The notes beneath the pieces were generated by a model. The model did no database searches and was not told the origin of the DNA. It saw only the letters and a program-made list of their open reading frames with translations. From Echinometra lucunter (Eukaryota > Echinodermata > Echinoidea > Camarodonta > Echinometridae), in the NCBI GenBank assembly GCA_029962745.1, contig CM057157.1, positions 1,235,491 through 1,299,490 of the forward strand: 64,000 bases of DNA, in the 5' to 3' direction. Every line of letters begins with the position of its first letter. Position 1 is the first letter of the stretch. The position numbers were made by a program, and so were the translations under genes. Positions 1-14,093 of the stretch are shown piece after piece.

Positions 1-288
1 CCCCCCCCCACCCTTTTGAGAGATTACACCCTGTGATGTGGGGGATGCCTCGAGGCATTTTGACAATATACAGTACCTGGACTGATGAAAGAAAAAGGAA
101 CGTATGTACAAAGAACTATTATACAAACATTCATTGTGTCCTGTTGCATTTGTATGTTGATATCATCTTTAGGTCTTTGTGATAATTGTTACAAGCACGT
201 AGCCGTTAGTGATTACGTGAGGTGTGTAGAGGCGACCTGACATGCACGCCAAACCGAAAATAGCTGGTCTGTTGAAAAAATAGTGACG
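1..288. repeat. Partial copy of the duplicated unit at the left edge
   Basis: Bases 1-70 and about 205-270 resemble 1,310-1,370 and 1,530-1,590 (shared phrases: gatgcct-aaggcattttgac and gtgtagaggcg-cctgacatgc). This is a diverged remnant of the same repeated segment, joined at about 288 to the start of copy 1. No gene is seen. Confidence 0.55.
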
Positions 289-1069
289 GACCTCTTGCCT
301 GAACTAGTGGAGAAACTAACAAGCATAAAAGTAAGATTGATGTATCATCTGTGACCGTGAAACATCGTGGAGGGCCCCATAAAACTGTCATGATTCTCCA
401 GAGTTAATGAAACTGAGAAATTAAAATTAATTAGACGGCTTCGGTAGCGGTTTTCCACTACTGTAACATGGTTGATAATTTATGAAAGAACAATGACTGA
501 ATCACAATTATATCTCTATGTAAATAGGAGATACGATCAGTACCTGTTCATCATTCCATGTCAACCCATTAAAAAAAATCCCGGTAACTACAACATAATT
601 CTTAGCAACACAAGAGGCAAAATAAGATACTATAAATAGTTGTTTTTTTTAAATTGAAGGTAAAAACATTTTCGTAACTGAATCAGTATTTTACGCGAAT
701 GATCTAAATATAGTAGGATTATGTCTTGTCATACTTTTCTGCATGAATATTTTTCTTGGAAAACATGTTTGATGATTATGTTGGAGAACCATCAAATAAT
801 CTGTCCGCGGACAGGCAATTCAGCAGCATACATAGTGTTACAAAAACATTACTATTATAATCGCTCTGACAGCGATGATGATAAGAGAAAAAAATACGAT
901 TATGGAAAGTGTGATCAAAGTTTTCGTGACCCAGGCTCGATCTGACTTCCATTAAAACTTAGCTTGGATATTTTGATAATTGTTTTTTTATTCAAAGATT
1001 ATACATGTAGATATATGTGTTCTTCTTGTATTTTGATTTACACTTTTATTCTTCTTTCTTCTATTTTAT

Positions 1070-1310
1070 GGTTAAAAATGGTCAAATTGTTGGTTAATTT
1101 ACCTCACTGCTAAAGAAAGCATGTGTTTGCTAGTGTTTGTAAGCAACCACATGACCGACGGCTGGAGTCCTCTCCGAGAGACTTCGTAATGAGGATTAAT
1201 ACCTTACCTATGGGCACTAGCGCATTCGCCATGTTCACTTGGTTTCGGACCCTGGTACCGCCAGTTTATACGCGACCACCGCTCTACCACTAAGCCATCA
1301 TGCCCCTCTT
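1070..1310 (-). mobile_element. tRNA-derived SINE, family 1
   Basis: On the minus strand a tRNA-like head has an A box (tggcttagtgg, 1,287-1,297) and a B box (gggtccgaaacc, 1,241-1,252) at normal spacing. A body follows that carries an internal near-palindrome (ggtaaggattaatcctcattacc in its best copies). Other copies lie at 5,170-5,345 (+), 8,880-9,115 (-), 11,555-11,710 (+) and 48,690-48,845 (+), with a fragment at 7,985-8,096 (-). The B box next to a repeated tail distinguishes it from a free tRNA gene. Confidence 0.7.
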
Positions 1311-2607
1311 TTAAAAAGGTTTACACCCTCATATCCCTGCGTGAGATGCCTCAAGGCATTTTGACAAATGTTGACGAATATCAAGGTTCCCCTCTGTTTT
1401 TAGCGACATTTTATCGACAATTAGCAGCATTCGCGCAATGTTTGTCAAAAAAGTTGACGAAACTAAAAAAAAAAAAAAAAGGAAAAACCCGCAGCGTTCG
1501 CAAGCACTCGCCGGTCAGTGGGATACCCCTGAATTGTGTGAAGTGTGTAGAGGCGTCCTGACATGCTCGCCTAGTCAAAAATGCCTGGTTAAAAAAAAAA
1601 ACAAATGGAGCATGGGCCGCGGAAGCGTGGGGGGCAGGTGGATGCAGCCTTTCCTACAATTTCGGCTAAAAAAAGCTATTGTAAAAATATTGTAAATTGC
1701 TCATTTCGTAGGCCTGCAAAACAATAAAAATAAACCAAGGGCCCCCTGGACTCTGCCTGTTTGGGTCTCAGCCCCCCCCCCCCCACTTGAAAAAAACGTT
1801 CCGCGACCCCTGTGAAACACTAAATGTTCATTTGTGATCGTGGGAAAACCGTGTTTGCATTGAGCAAATACTTCTGTTGCTATAGGGAATGTGCTTACAT
1901 AGTTACCAAAATTACCAGACAGTGAGTTGTTCATTTATGAGAAGAATGATTTATAAGAAAAGCATACTTGCATACAGGAAATACTCCTGTTGCCATGGTT
2001 GCTGGGGAATATGTTGTTTATAGTTACCAACATACCTTTTGTGTGATAATACTCATAGCTAATTCTACAACTTGCAGAGGGAGGACAAAAATTCTTGTTT
2101 ATTTATCGGGAGGGGGTGGCTCTTTTCTTAACTAAATAAACAAGAAATGTTTGCCTGTGGAAAAGCCATTGCGATGATGCTTTGCAAAAGAAAAGAAAAA
2201 TATCTATTGAAATTTCAAAGGGGGAATGGCACATGAGTTGTATGGTCATTATAAGATGAAATCATCTAAAAACCATAGCCCGTTTGTTATCCAACTTTCA
2301 CAATGCTTTTTTTATGTAAACAGATGTCACCTTTATCACGCTATCCTTCATCTCCTCCTTATCCCTTTGGTAAATACATGCACGATTACCGATGGTTAGC
2401 AAAGGATTGTCACGCCATCAAGCTATGCTTATCCGATAGTTCTTTGTGATTTCATTTAATGTATACTTTACTTCAACAATGCATATCTTTTCATTATGTT
2501 GCATTAAGGTTATAAAGTAAATTGGACAAAGGCAACAATGAAGAAAACATATAAAGTGTAACAAATAAACGAATACCTTCACGCCCTATGCATAGCCTCC
2601 TCCCCCC

Positions 2608-2665
2608 TCTCTCTCTCTCTCTCTCTCCCTCTTCCTCTTGCTCTCTCTCTCTCTCTCTCTCTTAT
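2608..2665. repeat. (CT)n microsatellite
   Basis: CT dinucleotide tract interrupted once by cctcttcctcttg. Confidence 0.9.
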
Positions 2666-2921
2666 CCCCTCTCAATTTCTCTCATCTCTCCACCCTGTCT
2701 CTGCTTTGTTTGTTTAATTTTTTGTCTGTTAAAGTGCTTTGATGACGGGGACACGTGCCAGCAGCTATGCCATTGGTAATGTAGCAAGGACTCGTGTCTT
2801 TTGCAGACTCACCATTTTCCATTTGAATTATATGTTGATAATTCGTTATGTCCTACCATTTCACCTGGTTAGAATTAATCACGTACGAGTGTACGTGTGC
2901 GTGCGGGTGAGTTTGTGTGGA

Positions 2922-3110
2922 GGTGCCGTGGTCCAGTGGTTTAAGGCCCTTGACTGGAGATGTTAGGATCGGGGGTTCGATCCTCGGGACGACCCACGGC
3001 ACTTATGCCCTTCAGTATGGCACTTTATCTAAATTGCTCTTTTATCGTACTTCAAATAAATGAAAGTGCTATAGGCATATTGATACCAACGTTTGCATTT
3101 GTGTGTTTAA
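2922..3110 (+). mobile_element. tRNA-derived SINE, family 2
   Basis: The tRNA-like head has an A box (tggtccagtgg, 2,929-2,939) and a B box (ggttcgatcc, 2,974-2,983) about 45 bases apart. An A/T-rich body follows (ttgctcttttat, gtgctataggcatattgat) that recurs at 6,440-6,515. Family 2 differs from family 1 in both boxes. It lies inside the 1.66-kb segment found only in copy 1. Confidence 0.75.
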
Positions 3111-3672
3111 AAAAGTGTATGTGTGTGGGTCGTGAGGGTGGGTGTGTACGTAAGTGTGTGCGTGTGGGTGTATGTATATGTATATACATATACATACACA
3201 TATATATTCTTATAAACTTCTTAACACTGATAACAGCATTAAATCTTTTGAAAGGTCATATAATAATGGCATCAACATGATGAAGTTGACCAGGGCAACA
3301 TGGTTTATTCTTTGTGATCACGCCCAAATCTCTCCTGAATTATGCAAATAATAAACATTTTTTATCAACATCACAGAAATTGTGTGCCACGCAAAGATAT
3401 TTCATTGTAGATAAAAGCCTTTCCAAAGTACAAAAAGTTTGTTTGCCCCAAATATCGTTTTCAAATATATTCCTTTGCAGCGAATGATGGGTAAAATGCC
3501 CCGCGACACCAAAAGGTTGCATTACACACCATTTGCTTAATGCAGGTGTATAAAGAACAGTTGGAAGACGATTTCAGTTTTTAAGAAGAAGCTTACTTTG
3601 CTATAAGCTTAGTTTCTTTAAAAAAAAAAAACTAAAGAAAAAAAACACACACGCACCCACACGCACACCCAC

Positions 3673-3811
<139 letters not shown>

Positions 3812-5169
3812 TTACCATTGTAGCTTGCGCTCCATCTGCGTGAAATGGGGTTGCTCGCTCTGCGCGCTTTTTCAATGAATTGTTCAAATGGTATTGATGC
3901 TTTATTAGTTGCCTGAAGATCGCATCTCATGGTGCGTGAAACTCTGAGTAGCGATGTAATAAAGTACAGATGAACCACACGTCAACTGTGTAACTTGAAC
4001 TTATTATTTATTTATTCATATATATATATATATATATCAGAGAGAGAGAAAGGGGGCGGGGAAGAGAGAGGGAAGTGCGAAAAAAAATCTGATTAGGAAT
4101 AAATGACTTCTTGAAGTTTGGAGATCACTAAATTTATCGTTTCTTGGTCCACCACTCTCTTTCATTTTTTTGTTGTGTACACGTGCAATTCCTTTTTCTA
4201 AAACTTGCGCCCGGAATATTTCACTGCAAAGAAGTTTTCGTATTACTTCTTTTGCGAATATTCAGATTTATCAAAAATCTCAAATCTTAAGATTTTGACA
4301 GTTTCCTACAACTGAATGGAGCTTTGGTCCAAAATGCTTTTGTCGGGCTGTGTATATGTTCAGAATGTGAAAGATAAATAACTTTCGAATCTTGATTACA
4401 ACCTTTCTCAAATCATGACCATACTAAAATATATATAGTGAAAGAACTGCAGGCTCACGTGAATTTTAATTTATTTCTTTTTAAATTGGGAAAGGAGTAA
4501 ATACATTTATTGGTTAAATAATTGTCTTTCACGCCGTCCTACTTTTCTAAAAAAAAAAAAAAAAAAAAAAAAAACCCAGACAGACTTTAAAAGAGGCATG
4601 TCTGGACAAGCTGTCCGCTTGATACGTTTACTGGAAGAAAACCGACTCAAAGCATCTGCTTTAAGGTGATAAGATGATATCAGTGTTAATAAAAAAAAAA
4701 AAAATCATATTCAGAAAATAATTTTCAAAAATAAGCCACTCGTCGGAGTGTCAGTAACTGACATACAGAAGGACCTGGACGGAACACTAGCACTGAGCAT
4801 GAAAGATTATAAGACATCTATCCAATAGGCTTCTTCATTTAAAGGTGTAAACTCCTCCCATTCTTCTTCGATTTCTGTCTCTTTTTGTCCTCTTTCAGTT
4901 TAATCTCTCCATACTCTTGTTTCACCAATATCGGACACTTAATTGATCTTGCATGCCTTTTTTTTTTCAAAACGATTTAAAATGTGACCGTCCAGCTCGA
5001 AACCCATAAAAAGTAGGCCAAAATGAGTTCTGAGTTTTACATACAGTTTAAAATCATACACAGTTTGTCAAAATTGATTAACCATAACTCATATCTACTT
5101 CATTCAAAGTAGAAGAGTTAATATTGGAGATTCACAAAATAGAGAGAAAACACGACTTAAAATTTGGGG

Positions 5170-5345
5170 TCGCACAGGGTTCGAAACCAAGTAGATACAT
5201 AATGCCCTTTGGTAAGGATTAATCCTCATTACCAAGTCCTTCGGAGGTGACTTAAAACCATGATGTTCCCTGGTTGCTCACTAACAAGCATACGTAATGC
5301 CTTCTTAGCAGTCAGGGAAAATAACCAATTTTTCAACCACTTTAG
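5170..5345 (+). mobile_element. tRNA-derived SINE, family 1, inverted partner
   Basis: It begins with a B-box phrase (gggttcgaaacc), then the shared body with the attaatcctcattacc palindrome and a tail ending gcagtcagg. Opposite in orientation to the copy at 1,070-1,310. Confidence 0.65.
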
Positions 5346-5984
5346 TCGTTTAACCACTCTGGCATGAGGTGGGAAAGATCTGTTGTTGCATCATTTAAAA
5401 ACCTTAATCAAAAAGACCAATGCAATCTGTATATACTGTAAAGGGGTTATCGGATTAGGGTGATGTCACATCATACTCTATCCTTTCATCATGCACAATT
5501 TCATTCAATTTACTTGGTCAGTGCAGAAGTTATGCAACTGAGAAATTTACATTGTGTGAAGGGATTAAAGACCAGTGAAACAAAAGAGACTCTGCATAAT
5601 CAGGGCATGGCCTGAAAAAAAAAAATGTTCGTACAATGGGTAGAGTGATTTTACTGAGGCTATAGTTTTGAAAGTACACGAGAGGGGGGTAGCTTTTCAA
5701 GCCTATGAAATGAGCAATTTACAATTTAGTTAATAGTTTTTTTTACTAATAATAGGTCTTTGTTTTAAGTAGAAATGGTGTTCCCCCCTCCCGCTTCCGC
5801 AGCCCCTGTTTTGCAATCTACAATTGCAAAAATTTTAAAAAGCTAAGTGTATAAAATAGTATCAAGGTTGGTTTCACATTTGAAAAATCTTACCCTCGAT
5901 TGTATATAGTTAAATTTCCTGACTAAATTCCTCACGAATTTTATTTAATATCGCTCTAAATTGATATTTATAGAAACAAATTAA

Positions 5985-6135
5985 TAATGATAATGATAAT
6001 GATAATAATGACAATAATAATAATAATGATAATAATAATGATAATGATAATAATGATGATGATAATAATGATAATAATAATGATAATGATGATAATGATA
6101 ATGATAATTATAATAATAATAATGATAATAATAAG
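5985..6135. repeat. ATA/ATG triplet microsatellite
   Basis: Mixed aat/gat triplets, about 150 bases, at the right end of copy 1. The same kind of tract ends copy 2 at 12,350-12,430. Confidence 0.9.
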
Positions 6136-6265
6136 CATGAATTATTTTCGGCCTTTTTGGTCTCATATGAAAGTTGAGTCCATGAGCTATCCATACATAT
6201 AAGCCTAATCATGTATTTTTCATTTGGCGGCCATTTCAAAAGTGTAAAGTTTTTTGGGGGACGCA

Positions 6266-6331
<66 letters not shown>

Positions 6332-8094
6332 TGTGTGTGTGTGTGTGTGTGTGAGGGTGAGGGTGTGTGTGGGGGTGTGCGTGTGCGTGCGTGTGTGTGG
6401 GTGAGTGTCGTAGTGTGGTAGTCGATTGGTTTGAGCAAGGCATTTTATCCCCATTGCTCTTTTATGTCGTACATTGAATAAATTATTGTGCTATAGGCAT
6501 ATTGATATTAACGTGTAGGTGTGTGTGTGTAGGTGGGTGTGTGTTTAATTACAATGCCATTCACTTGATGCGATGTTCTTCTCTCTATACATTCGCCATG
6601 TGATGATTGACATAAATGGTTTTTAATTTAATTCCATTCTTTGATAGAAAGAACTGATACATTCTGCCTTGCATTTACTCACTCTTCCCTCTCATGCCCC
6701 CCCCCCCATACTCATGTACCCTTAGGCTATTTCTTTTTTATGTCCATTTCGCATCATAATTCAGTACTGTTACCTTTGCTATCACATCAAAAGAAGGCCA
6801 CCATTGAGGTGTCACCCAAAGTCCTTTATGACAGAGTTTGGCCAACTCGGCTCCAGTAGGGCACAGCATGGCGCATATTGCTTTGTTAGGCAAGCACAGT
6901 ACAAAAGAAATTGCGCCATGTTGTAACCCCCAGTGAAACCGAAATGGCCAAACTCTGTAATAAAGGGCTCTAGTGTCATCGATACATGTATAAACAGAAT
7001 TTGGTTGACGATGGAAAGATATTGCGCTCGTTGCTTCGTTGGGCAAGCACAATGTGCATTAGAGTGCGAACAGTTGAAGCCGAGTCGACCAGTTTATGTG
7101 CATAATTGGTTCTAATGGTGCATATGGAAAAGGCGAAATACTTGTGACTGATTTCGGATATAATTCAACACTTTCCACCACATGGATTCCTTATAACTTT
7201 TTAAATGTTACTGAGTGTATTTTATAATACAAGAACAGCTGGTTGTTGTTGTTGTTTTTTTTTTTTAATAGGTGTGGGCCTTACCATTTAAACTTAAAAA
7301 CGGAACCCCAAGCATCAACCATGTAACTTCAGTTATTCCAAAAGTTTTGTTGTGTACTTGACAATTAATCTGTAAGATTTCCGGTCAAAGTGTATGAGAA
7401 AGAATATAATTACACCTTCTTAATACGACATGGGCATCGCCATTTTCTTGAGACGTGACGTACTATGCGAAGTCAATTGCTTTGTAAATGTATTCAAATT
7501 TATTGATGTTTCTTTCCCACGTGTGTGTGGTAATGTAGTTCTTCATTCACCTGTTATTGTCTTTTGGACTATAGAACAGAACGCAAATTGCATGGATAAG
7601 TAGAGGTGAAGGTTTCGCACAAATGAAAATCTATGTTTGTATTTTTTTTTAAATAAAGAAGTTACATTTGTTTCCCTGCTTATTTTACTCCAAATGAAGT
7701 GTTTTTTCCTTTCCAGCTACGACTTCCTTGCCTTGAAAAATAATGTTTTTTTTTCACTAAACTGAAAACTCCTTCCAACTTAAGTTCTGTACATAGTTCA
7801 TGTACAAATTCGCCTATAGATACATCATGTTATAGATAAAATGGCTGCACCCACATACGAGCTACAAGGCAATTCCTCAATTCATCATTATATCTCTTAT
7901 ACATTTTCGTAAGGAAAGTTTCAATCAATAAGCAGGAAACATTTCATCTTGCAGCATAGGGTTTCCTTCAAAATTACAATAGGCCTATTATTCAAATGGT
8001 TTACCTGACTGCTCAGAAAACATGTGCATGAATATATTAAGTAAGCAACCAGAATATCGACGGCTTCAAATCCTCTCTGAGAGATTTGATAATG
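6136..8094. other. Spacer between the two duplicated copies
   Basis: Bases 6,220-6,266 read on the minus strand as a mariner-like end (cagtgcgtcccccaaaaaac). Then come (TA)n (6,267-6,315), (TG)n (6,316-6,352), a SINE family 2 tail (6,425-6,520) and a short inverted-repeat element (6,821-6,970). Nothing recognisable was seen in 6,980-7,980. A SINE family 1 fragment ends the spacer at 7,985-8,094. Confidence 0.5.
6821..6970. mobile_element. Small inverted-repeat element (MITE-like)
   Basis: The left arm (gtcctttatgacagagtttg) is inverted at the right end (aactctgtaataaagggc), about 150 bases overall. No transposase. Confidence 0.5.
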
Positions 8095-8879
8095 AGGACC
8101 TCTTGCCTGAACTATAGTGGAGAAACTATCAAACATAAAAGTAATATTGATGTATCATCTGTGACCTTGAAACATCGTAGAGGGCCCCATAAAACTGTCA
8201 TGATTCTCCGGAGTTAATTAAACTGAGAAATTAAAATCAATTAGACTGGTTCGGTAGCGGTATTCCACTACTGTAACATGGTTGTTAATTTATGAAAGAA
8301 CAATGACTGAATCACAATTATATCTCTATGTAAATAGGAGATACGATCAGTACCTGTTCATCATTCCATGTCAACCCATTAAAAAAAATCCCGGTAACTA
8401 CAACATAGTTCTTAGCAGCACAACAGGCAAAATAAGATACTATAAATAGTTTTTAAAAAAAAATTGAAGGTAAAAACATTTTCGTAACTGAATCAGTATT
8501 TTACACGAATGATCTAAATGTAGTAAGATGTCTTGTCATACTTTTCTGCATGAATATTTTTCTTGGAAAACATGTTTGATGATTATGTTGGAGAACCATC
8601 AAATAATCTGTCCCCGGACAGGCAATTCAGCAGCATACATAGTGTTACAAAAACATTACTATTATAATAGCTCTGACAGCGATGATGATAAGAGAAAAAA
8701 TACGATTATGGAGAGTGTGATCAAAGTTTTCGTGACCCGGGCTCGATCTGACTTCCAATAAAACTTAGCTTGGATATTTTGATGATTGCTTTTTATTCAA
8801 AGATTATACATGTAGATAAATGTGTTCTGCTTGTATTTTGATTTCCACTTTTATTCTTCTTTCTTCTATCTTATGGTTA

Positions 8880-9115
8880 AAAATGGTTAAATTGTTGGTT
8901 AATTTACCTGACTGCTAAAGAAAGCATGTGTATGCTAGTATTTGTAAGCAACCACATGACCGACGGCTGGAGTCCTCTCGAGAGACTTGGTAATGAGGAT
9001 TAATACCTTACCTATGGGCACTAGCGCATTCACCATGTTCACTTGGTTTCGAACCCTGGTACCGCCAGTTTAGACGTGACCACCGCTCTACCACTATTCA
9101 ATCATGCCCCTCTTT
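8880..9115 (-). mobile_element. tRNA-derived SINE, family 1, in copy 2
   Basis: The duplicated counterpart of 1,070-1,310. Its B box (gggttcgaaacc on the minus strand, 9,045-9,056) is closer to consensus than in copy 1; the A box is damaged. Confidence 0.7.
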
Positions 9116-10236
9116 TAAAAAGGTTTACACCCTCATAACCCTGCGTGAGATGCCTCAAGGCATTTTGACAAATGTTGACGAATATCAGGGTTCTCCTCTG
9201 TTTTTAGCGACATTTTATCGACAATTAGCAACATTCGCGCAATGTTTGTCAAAAAACTTGACGAAACGAAAAAAAAACAACAAAAAAACAAACAAACAAA
9301 CAAACAAAAAACCCCGCAGTGTTCGCAAGCACTCGCCGTTCAGTGTGATACCCCCTGAATTGTGTGAAGTGTGTAGAGGCGTCCTGACATGCACGCCAAG
9401 CCAAAAATGCCTGGTTAAAAAACAAATGGAACGTGGGCCGCGGAAGCGTGGGGGGGGGGGCAGGTGGCTGCAGCCTTTCCTTCAATTTCGGCTAAAAAGA
9501 GCTATTGTAAAAATATTGTAAATTGCTCATTTCGTAGGCCTGCAAAACAATAAGAATAAACCAGGGGCCCCATGGACTCTGCTTGTTTGGGTCTCAGCCC
9601 CCCCCCCCCCCCCTCCACTTGAAAAAACGTTCCGCGACCCCTGTGAAACACTAAATGTTAATTTGTGATCGTGGGAAAACCGTGTTTTCATTGTGCAAAT
9701 ATTCCTGTTGCTATAGGAAATGTGTTTACATAGTTTCCAAAATTACCAGACAGTGAGTTGTTCATTTATGATTAGAAGAAAAGCATACTTGCATACAGCA
9801 AATACTCCTGTTGCCATGGTTGCTGGGGAATATGTTGTTTCTAGTTACCAACATACCTTTTGTGTGATAATACTCATAGCTAATTCTACAACTTGCATAG
9901 GGAGAAAAAAAATTCTTGTTTATTTATCGGGAGGGGGTGGCTCTTTTCTGAACTAAATAAACAAGAAATGTTTGCCTATGGAATAGCCATTGCGATGATG
10001 CTTTGCAAAAGAAAAGAAAAATATCTATTGAAATTTCAAAGGGGGGAATGGCACATGAGTTGTATGGTCATTATAAGATGAAATCATCTAAAAACCATAG
10101 CCCGTTTGTTATCCAACTTTCACAGTTCTTTTTTTTATGTAAACAGATGTCACCTTTATCATGCTATCCTTCATCTCCTCCTGTGATTGTTTTATAAATC
10201 TTATTTTGCGCTCGTCTCTATAGACTTTTGTTATCA

Positions 10237-10238
<2 letters not shown>

Positions 10239-10298
<60 letters not shown>
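10239..10298. repeat. (TA)n microsatellite in copy 2
   Basis: Pure TA tract. With the (AC)n at 10,413-10,450 it flanks the sequence that replaces the copy-1-specific segment. Confidence 0.95.
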
Positions 10299-10300
<2 letters not shown>

Positions 10301-10409
10301 GTTCCGTGCATCATTCGCCCCACACGAAGGAAACCCAGTCGCCAGTCCCAGTCCGCCTGGAGATCGCCAAGCGTGTAACCACCGGTAGCCGGTAACACAG
10401 TCTTTGAGG

Positions 10410-10412
<3 letters not shown>

Positions 10413-10450
<38 letters not shown>
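10413..10450. repeat. (AC)n microsatellite in copy 2
   Basis: Pure AC tract of about 38 bases. Confidence 0.95.
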
Positions 10451-10452
<2 letters not shown>

Positions 10453-11554
10453 GTACATTTATATCAGAGAGAGAGAGAGAGGGGGGGGGGGGGAAGAGAG
10501 AGGGAAATTCGAAAAAATCTGATTAGGAATAAATGACTTCTTGAAGATTGGAGATCACCACTCTCTTTCATTTTTGTTGTGTACACGTGCAATTCCTTTT
10601 TTTAAAACTTGAGCCCGGAATATCTCACTGAAAAGAAGTTTTCGTATTACTTCTTTTGCGAATATTCAGATCTATCAAATATCTCAGATTTTAAGATTTT
10701 GACAGCTTCCTACAACTGAATGAAGCTTTGGTCCAAAATGCTTTTATCAGGCTGTGTATATGTTCAGAATGTGAAAGATTAATAACTTTCGAATCTTGAC
10801 TACAACCTTTCTCAAATCATGATGACCATACTAAAATAGATATAGTGAAAGAACTGCAGGCTCACGTGACTTTTGATTTATTTCTTTTTAAATTGGGAAA
10901 GGAGTAAATACATTTATTGTTCAAATAATTGTCTTTCACGCCGTCCTACTTTTCTAAAAAAAAAAACCCAGACAGACTTTAAAAAAGAGGCATGTCTGGA
11001 CAAGCTGTCCGCTTGATACGTTTACTGGAAGAAAACCTACTCAAAGCATCTGCTTTAAATCTGATAAGATGATGTCAGTGTCAAAAAAAAAAATCATATT
11101 CAGAAAATGATTTTCAAAAATAAGCCACTTGTCGGAGTGTCAGTAACTGACATACCGAAGCACCTGGCGGAACACTAGCACTGAGCATGAAAGATTACAA
11201 AGACATCTATCCAACAGTCTTCTTCATTTAAAGGTATAAACTCATCCCGTTCTTCGATTTCTATCTCTTTTTGTCCTCTTTCAGTTTAATCTCTCCATAC
11301 TCATGTTTCACCAATATCGGACACTTAATGGATCTTGCATGCCCTTTTTTTTCAAAACGATTTAAAATATGACCGTCCAGCTCGAAACCCATAAAAAGTA
11401 GGCTAAAATGAGTTTTGGAGTTTTACATACAGTTTTAAATGATACACAGTTTGTCAAAATTGATTAACCATAACTCATATCTACTTCATTCAAAGTAGAA
11501 GAGTTAATATTGGAGATTCACAAAATAGAGAGAAAACACGACTTAAAATTTGGG

Positions 11555-11710
11555 GTTCGAAACCAAGTAGATACGTAATGCCCTTTGGTAAGGATTAATC
11601 CTCATTACCAAGTCCTTCGGAGGTGACTTAAAACCATTATGTTCCCTGGTTGCTCATTAACAAGCATACATAATGCCTTCTCAGCAGTCAGGTAAAATAA
11701 CCAATCTTTC
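11555..11710 (+). mobile_element. tRNA-derived SINE, family 1, in copy 2, inverted partner
   Basis: The duplicated counterpart of 5,170-5,345, with the head cut back to the B box. Confidence 0.65.
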
Positions 11711-12430
11711 AACCATTTTAGTCATTTAACCACTGTGGCATGAGGTGTGAAAGATCTGTTGTTGCATCATTTAAAAAACTTAATAAAAAAGACCAATGCA
11801 ATCTGTATATATTGTAAAGGGGTTATCGGAGTTTGGGTGATGTTTGGCACATCATACTCTATCCTTTCATCATGCACAATTTCATTCAATTTACTTGGTC
11901 AGTGCACAAGTTATGCAACTGAGAACTTTACATTCGTGAAGGGATTAAAGACCAGTGAAACAAAAGAGACTCTGCATAATCAAGGCATGGCCTGAAAAAA
12001 AATTGTTCGTACAATGGGTAGAGTGATTTTACTGAGGCTATAATTTTGAAAGTACACGAGAGGGGGAGCTTTTCAAGCCTATGAAATGAGCAATTTACAA
12101 TTTAGATATTAGGTTTTTACTATTAATAGGCCTTTGTTTTAAGTAGAAATTGTGTTCCCCTCTTCCCGCTTCCGCAGCCCCTGTTTTGCAATCTACAATT
12201 GCAAACATTTAAAAAAGCTTAGTGTATAAGATAGCATCAAGGTTTCACATATTTGAAAGATCTTACCTTCGATTGTATATGGTTAAATTTCCTGACTATG
12301 TTCCTCACGAATTTTATTTAATATCGCTCTGAACTGATTTTGTAGAAGCAAATTAATAATAGTAATAATAATGATAATAATGATAATAATGATAATAATA
12401 ATAATAATGATAATAATAATAATAATAAAA

Positions 12431-14093
12431 CGCTCATTGTTTGAAATTCAAAATTTTACGAGGTTTGAGTTAAGTGTGTCTCCATACGTTTTCCTCATTA
12501 AATGCATTCGAAATTTTGATTTTAAGCGTTAAAATGCATCAACCACACTATCCACCCCTCGGTCGCTCTGCTCCATCTCTTTTTAAAGTATCACAGATCA
12601 GTTGGGCAGAAGTGAAGGGGAGGGGGGGGGGGGGGGGGAGTAATTCAGTGTTTGTCTGTCATGGGAACCCTTCACATACCACTGTCGGGTATGGGCAGAA
12701 ATCCTGCGGGACCGGGGGGGGGGGGGGGGGGAGAGGGGGCTCATGAACTTTGTCATTTTTATCTTTCGGATTGTCTATATAGAAATTTGTTTTGTTTTGT
12801 TTGTTTCGACTTGGAATGCCTTTCGATTTCTCCCTTGTTTTTTTTTTCCTTTTCTATCTCTTGCTCTTTCTCTCGTTCCATCTTCCGTTATTTCACACTA
12901 CCTGACTACCACTTTAACATAAACAGTTATAAATTCTCTTTAAAAATGATTTTTCTGTACATTCTGTTCAAAAGTGCATTTCATTTTCACTTTCAAGGCC
13001 ACATTGAATGGTCAGAAGTGGTTTGAAATCGTTAATTTAGGATAGCCTGGCCCTTTTTAAACATAATCTATAGGGTGCAAAGCAGTCTTCATAACTCTTT
13101 CCCGAAACATTCCTCAAATGATACTTTATTTCAGCTCCATTTCTTTGCTTGTTAATTCATTACTCTGGTGTCATGGTTGTCCTTAGCATATCATAAAGTA
13201 TATACGCTTTCTTTAAGAAGAGGTTAAAATCGTTGGGGGATCTGTCTTGAGAAAGGTGAAGGGCACATCTGAGGTTTTCGGACAAAAACAAAACAAAACA
13301 AAACAAAAAACCAAGAGGGGAAGATTCTCCGCTTTCTCGGCCACCTTTTCATATACTCCATTTTTTCTTCTTTTAAAGGTAACGCAGTTATCGCGAGGCA
13401 GAAGAGGAGGGGACCATCCCCTGATCATTTTTTTTGGGGGGGAATGTTTTATGAGTTATAACGTTCCACACCCATGTTCTTTATGTTAAGGGGCCCCTTC
13501 ATAAAGGAGTCCCCAGTCACCGATTCTTCTTCTTCCAGTGCAAGTACAGTACTCTTAACCCATTCATGACAGGAATTATTTAAAGCCTAATTTAATCAGC
13601 TTTTATTCTTCAAGTTGGCAAAACCAACATGTTTATTTTATTTCTACATTTTTTTATAAAAACGTCATGTACCAGAAATGAATATAAATTGACAGAAATT
13701 ATAATAAGAAGTCAAAAAGTTGCCAATTTGCAGGGGAAAACGGTGATTTTAAACTTTCTATCGCGTTGCCAATTTAAGGATTTTAATGCTTATTTTCCTT
13801 ATAAAAAATTTTCAGCATCAAACAACAAAATATATTGATGCAACCAAAATGGGCACTGTTCATCTGTTTGTCTAGAATTTTTTGCTCTTTCTGCTCATAT
13901 ATTTGGTATGATTTTTAGGCTCTGCATCAAAAGATATTAGGCTCAAAACCACAAAATGTGGACCTCTGTCACGAATGGGTTAATAGAGTATTGTCTGTCG
14001 TACTTCGTGCGGTGCTGTGTATTATTGCTGCATAGACCTGTGAGCCTCCATAGGAATACAACTGATTATCCGTATTCATTTCGCAGAGCTACC
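12431..14093. other. Non-coding stretch with poly-G runs
   Basis: Two interrupted G runs lie at 12,618-12,640 and 12,713-12,732. The rest is AT-rich with no convincing exon. Short frames (e.g. 12,652-13,026) owe their length to the G runs and a T-rich tract. Confidence 0.5.

Larger units (their letters stand above)
8095..12430 (+). repeat. Tandem segmental duplication, copy 2
   Basis: The direct-orientation partner of copy 1. It begins with the same phrase (ggacctcttgcctgaact) and ends in the same kind of ATA/ATG microsatellite. In place of the 1.66-kb segment of copy 1 it has 10,180-10,450: a (TA)n tract, about 105 bases of unrelated sequence and an (AC)n tract. No gene is seen. Confidence 0.85.

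Noticed and set aside
721..945. Frame conserved in both duplicate copies (also 8,528-8,761)
   Set aside because: Conservation follows from recent duplication; the C-terminus shifts frame between the copies because of a one-base difference in an A run.
2922..3005. A tRNA gene
   Set aside because: A and B boxes are present, but the cloverleaf pairs poorly and the sequence continues into a SINE body found elsewhere.
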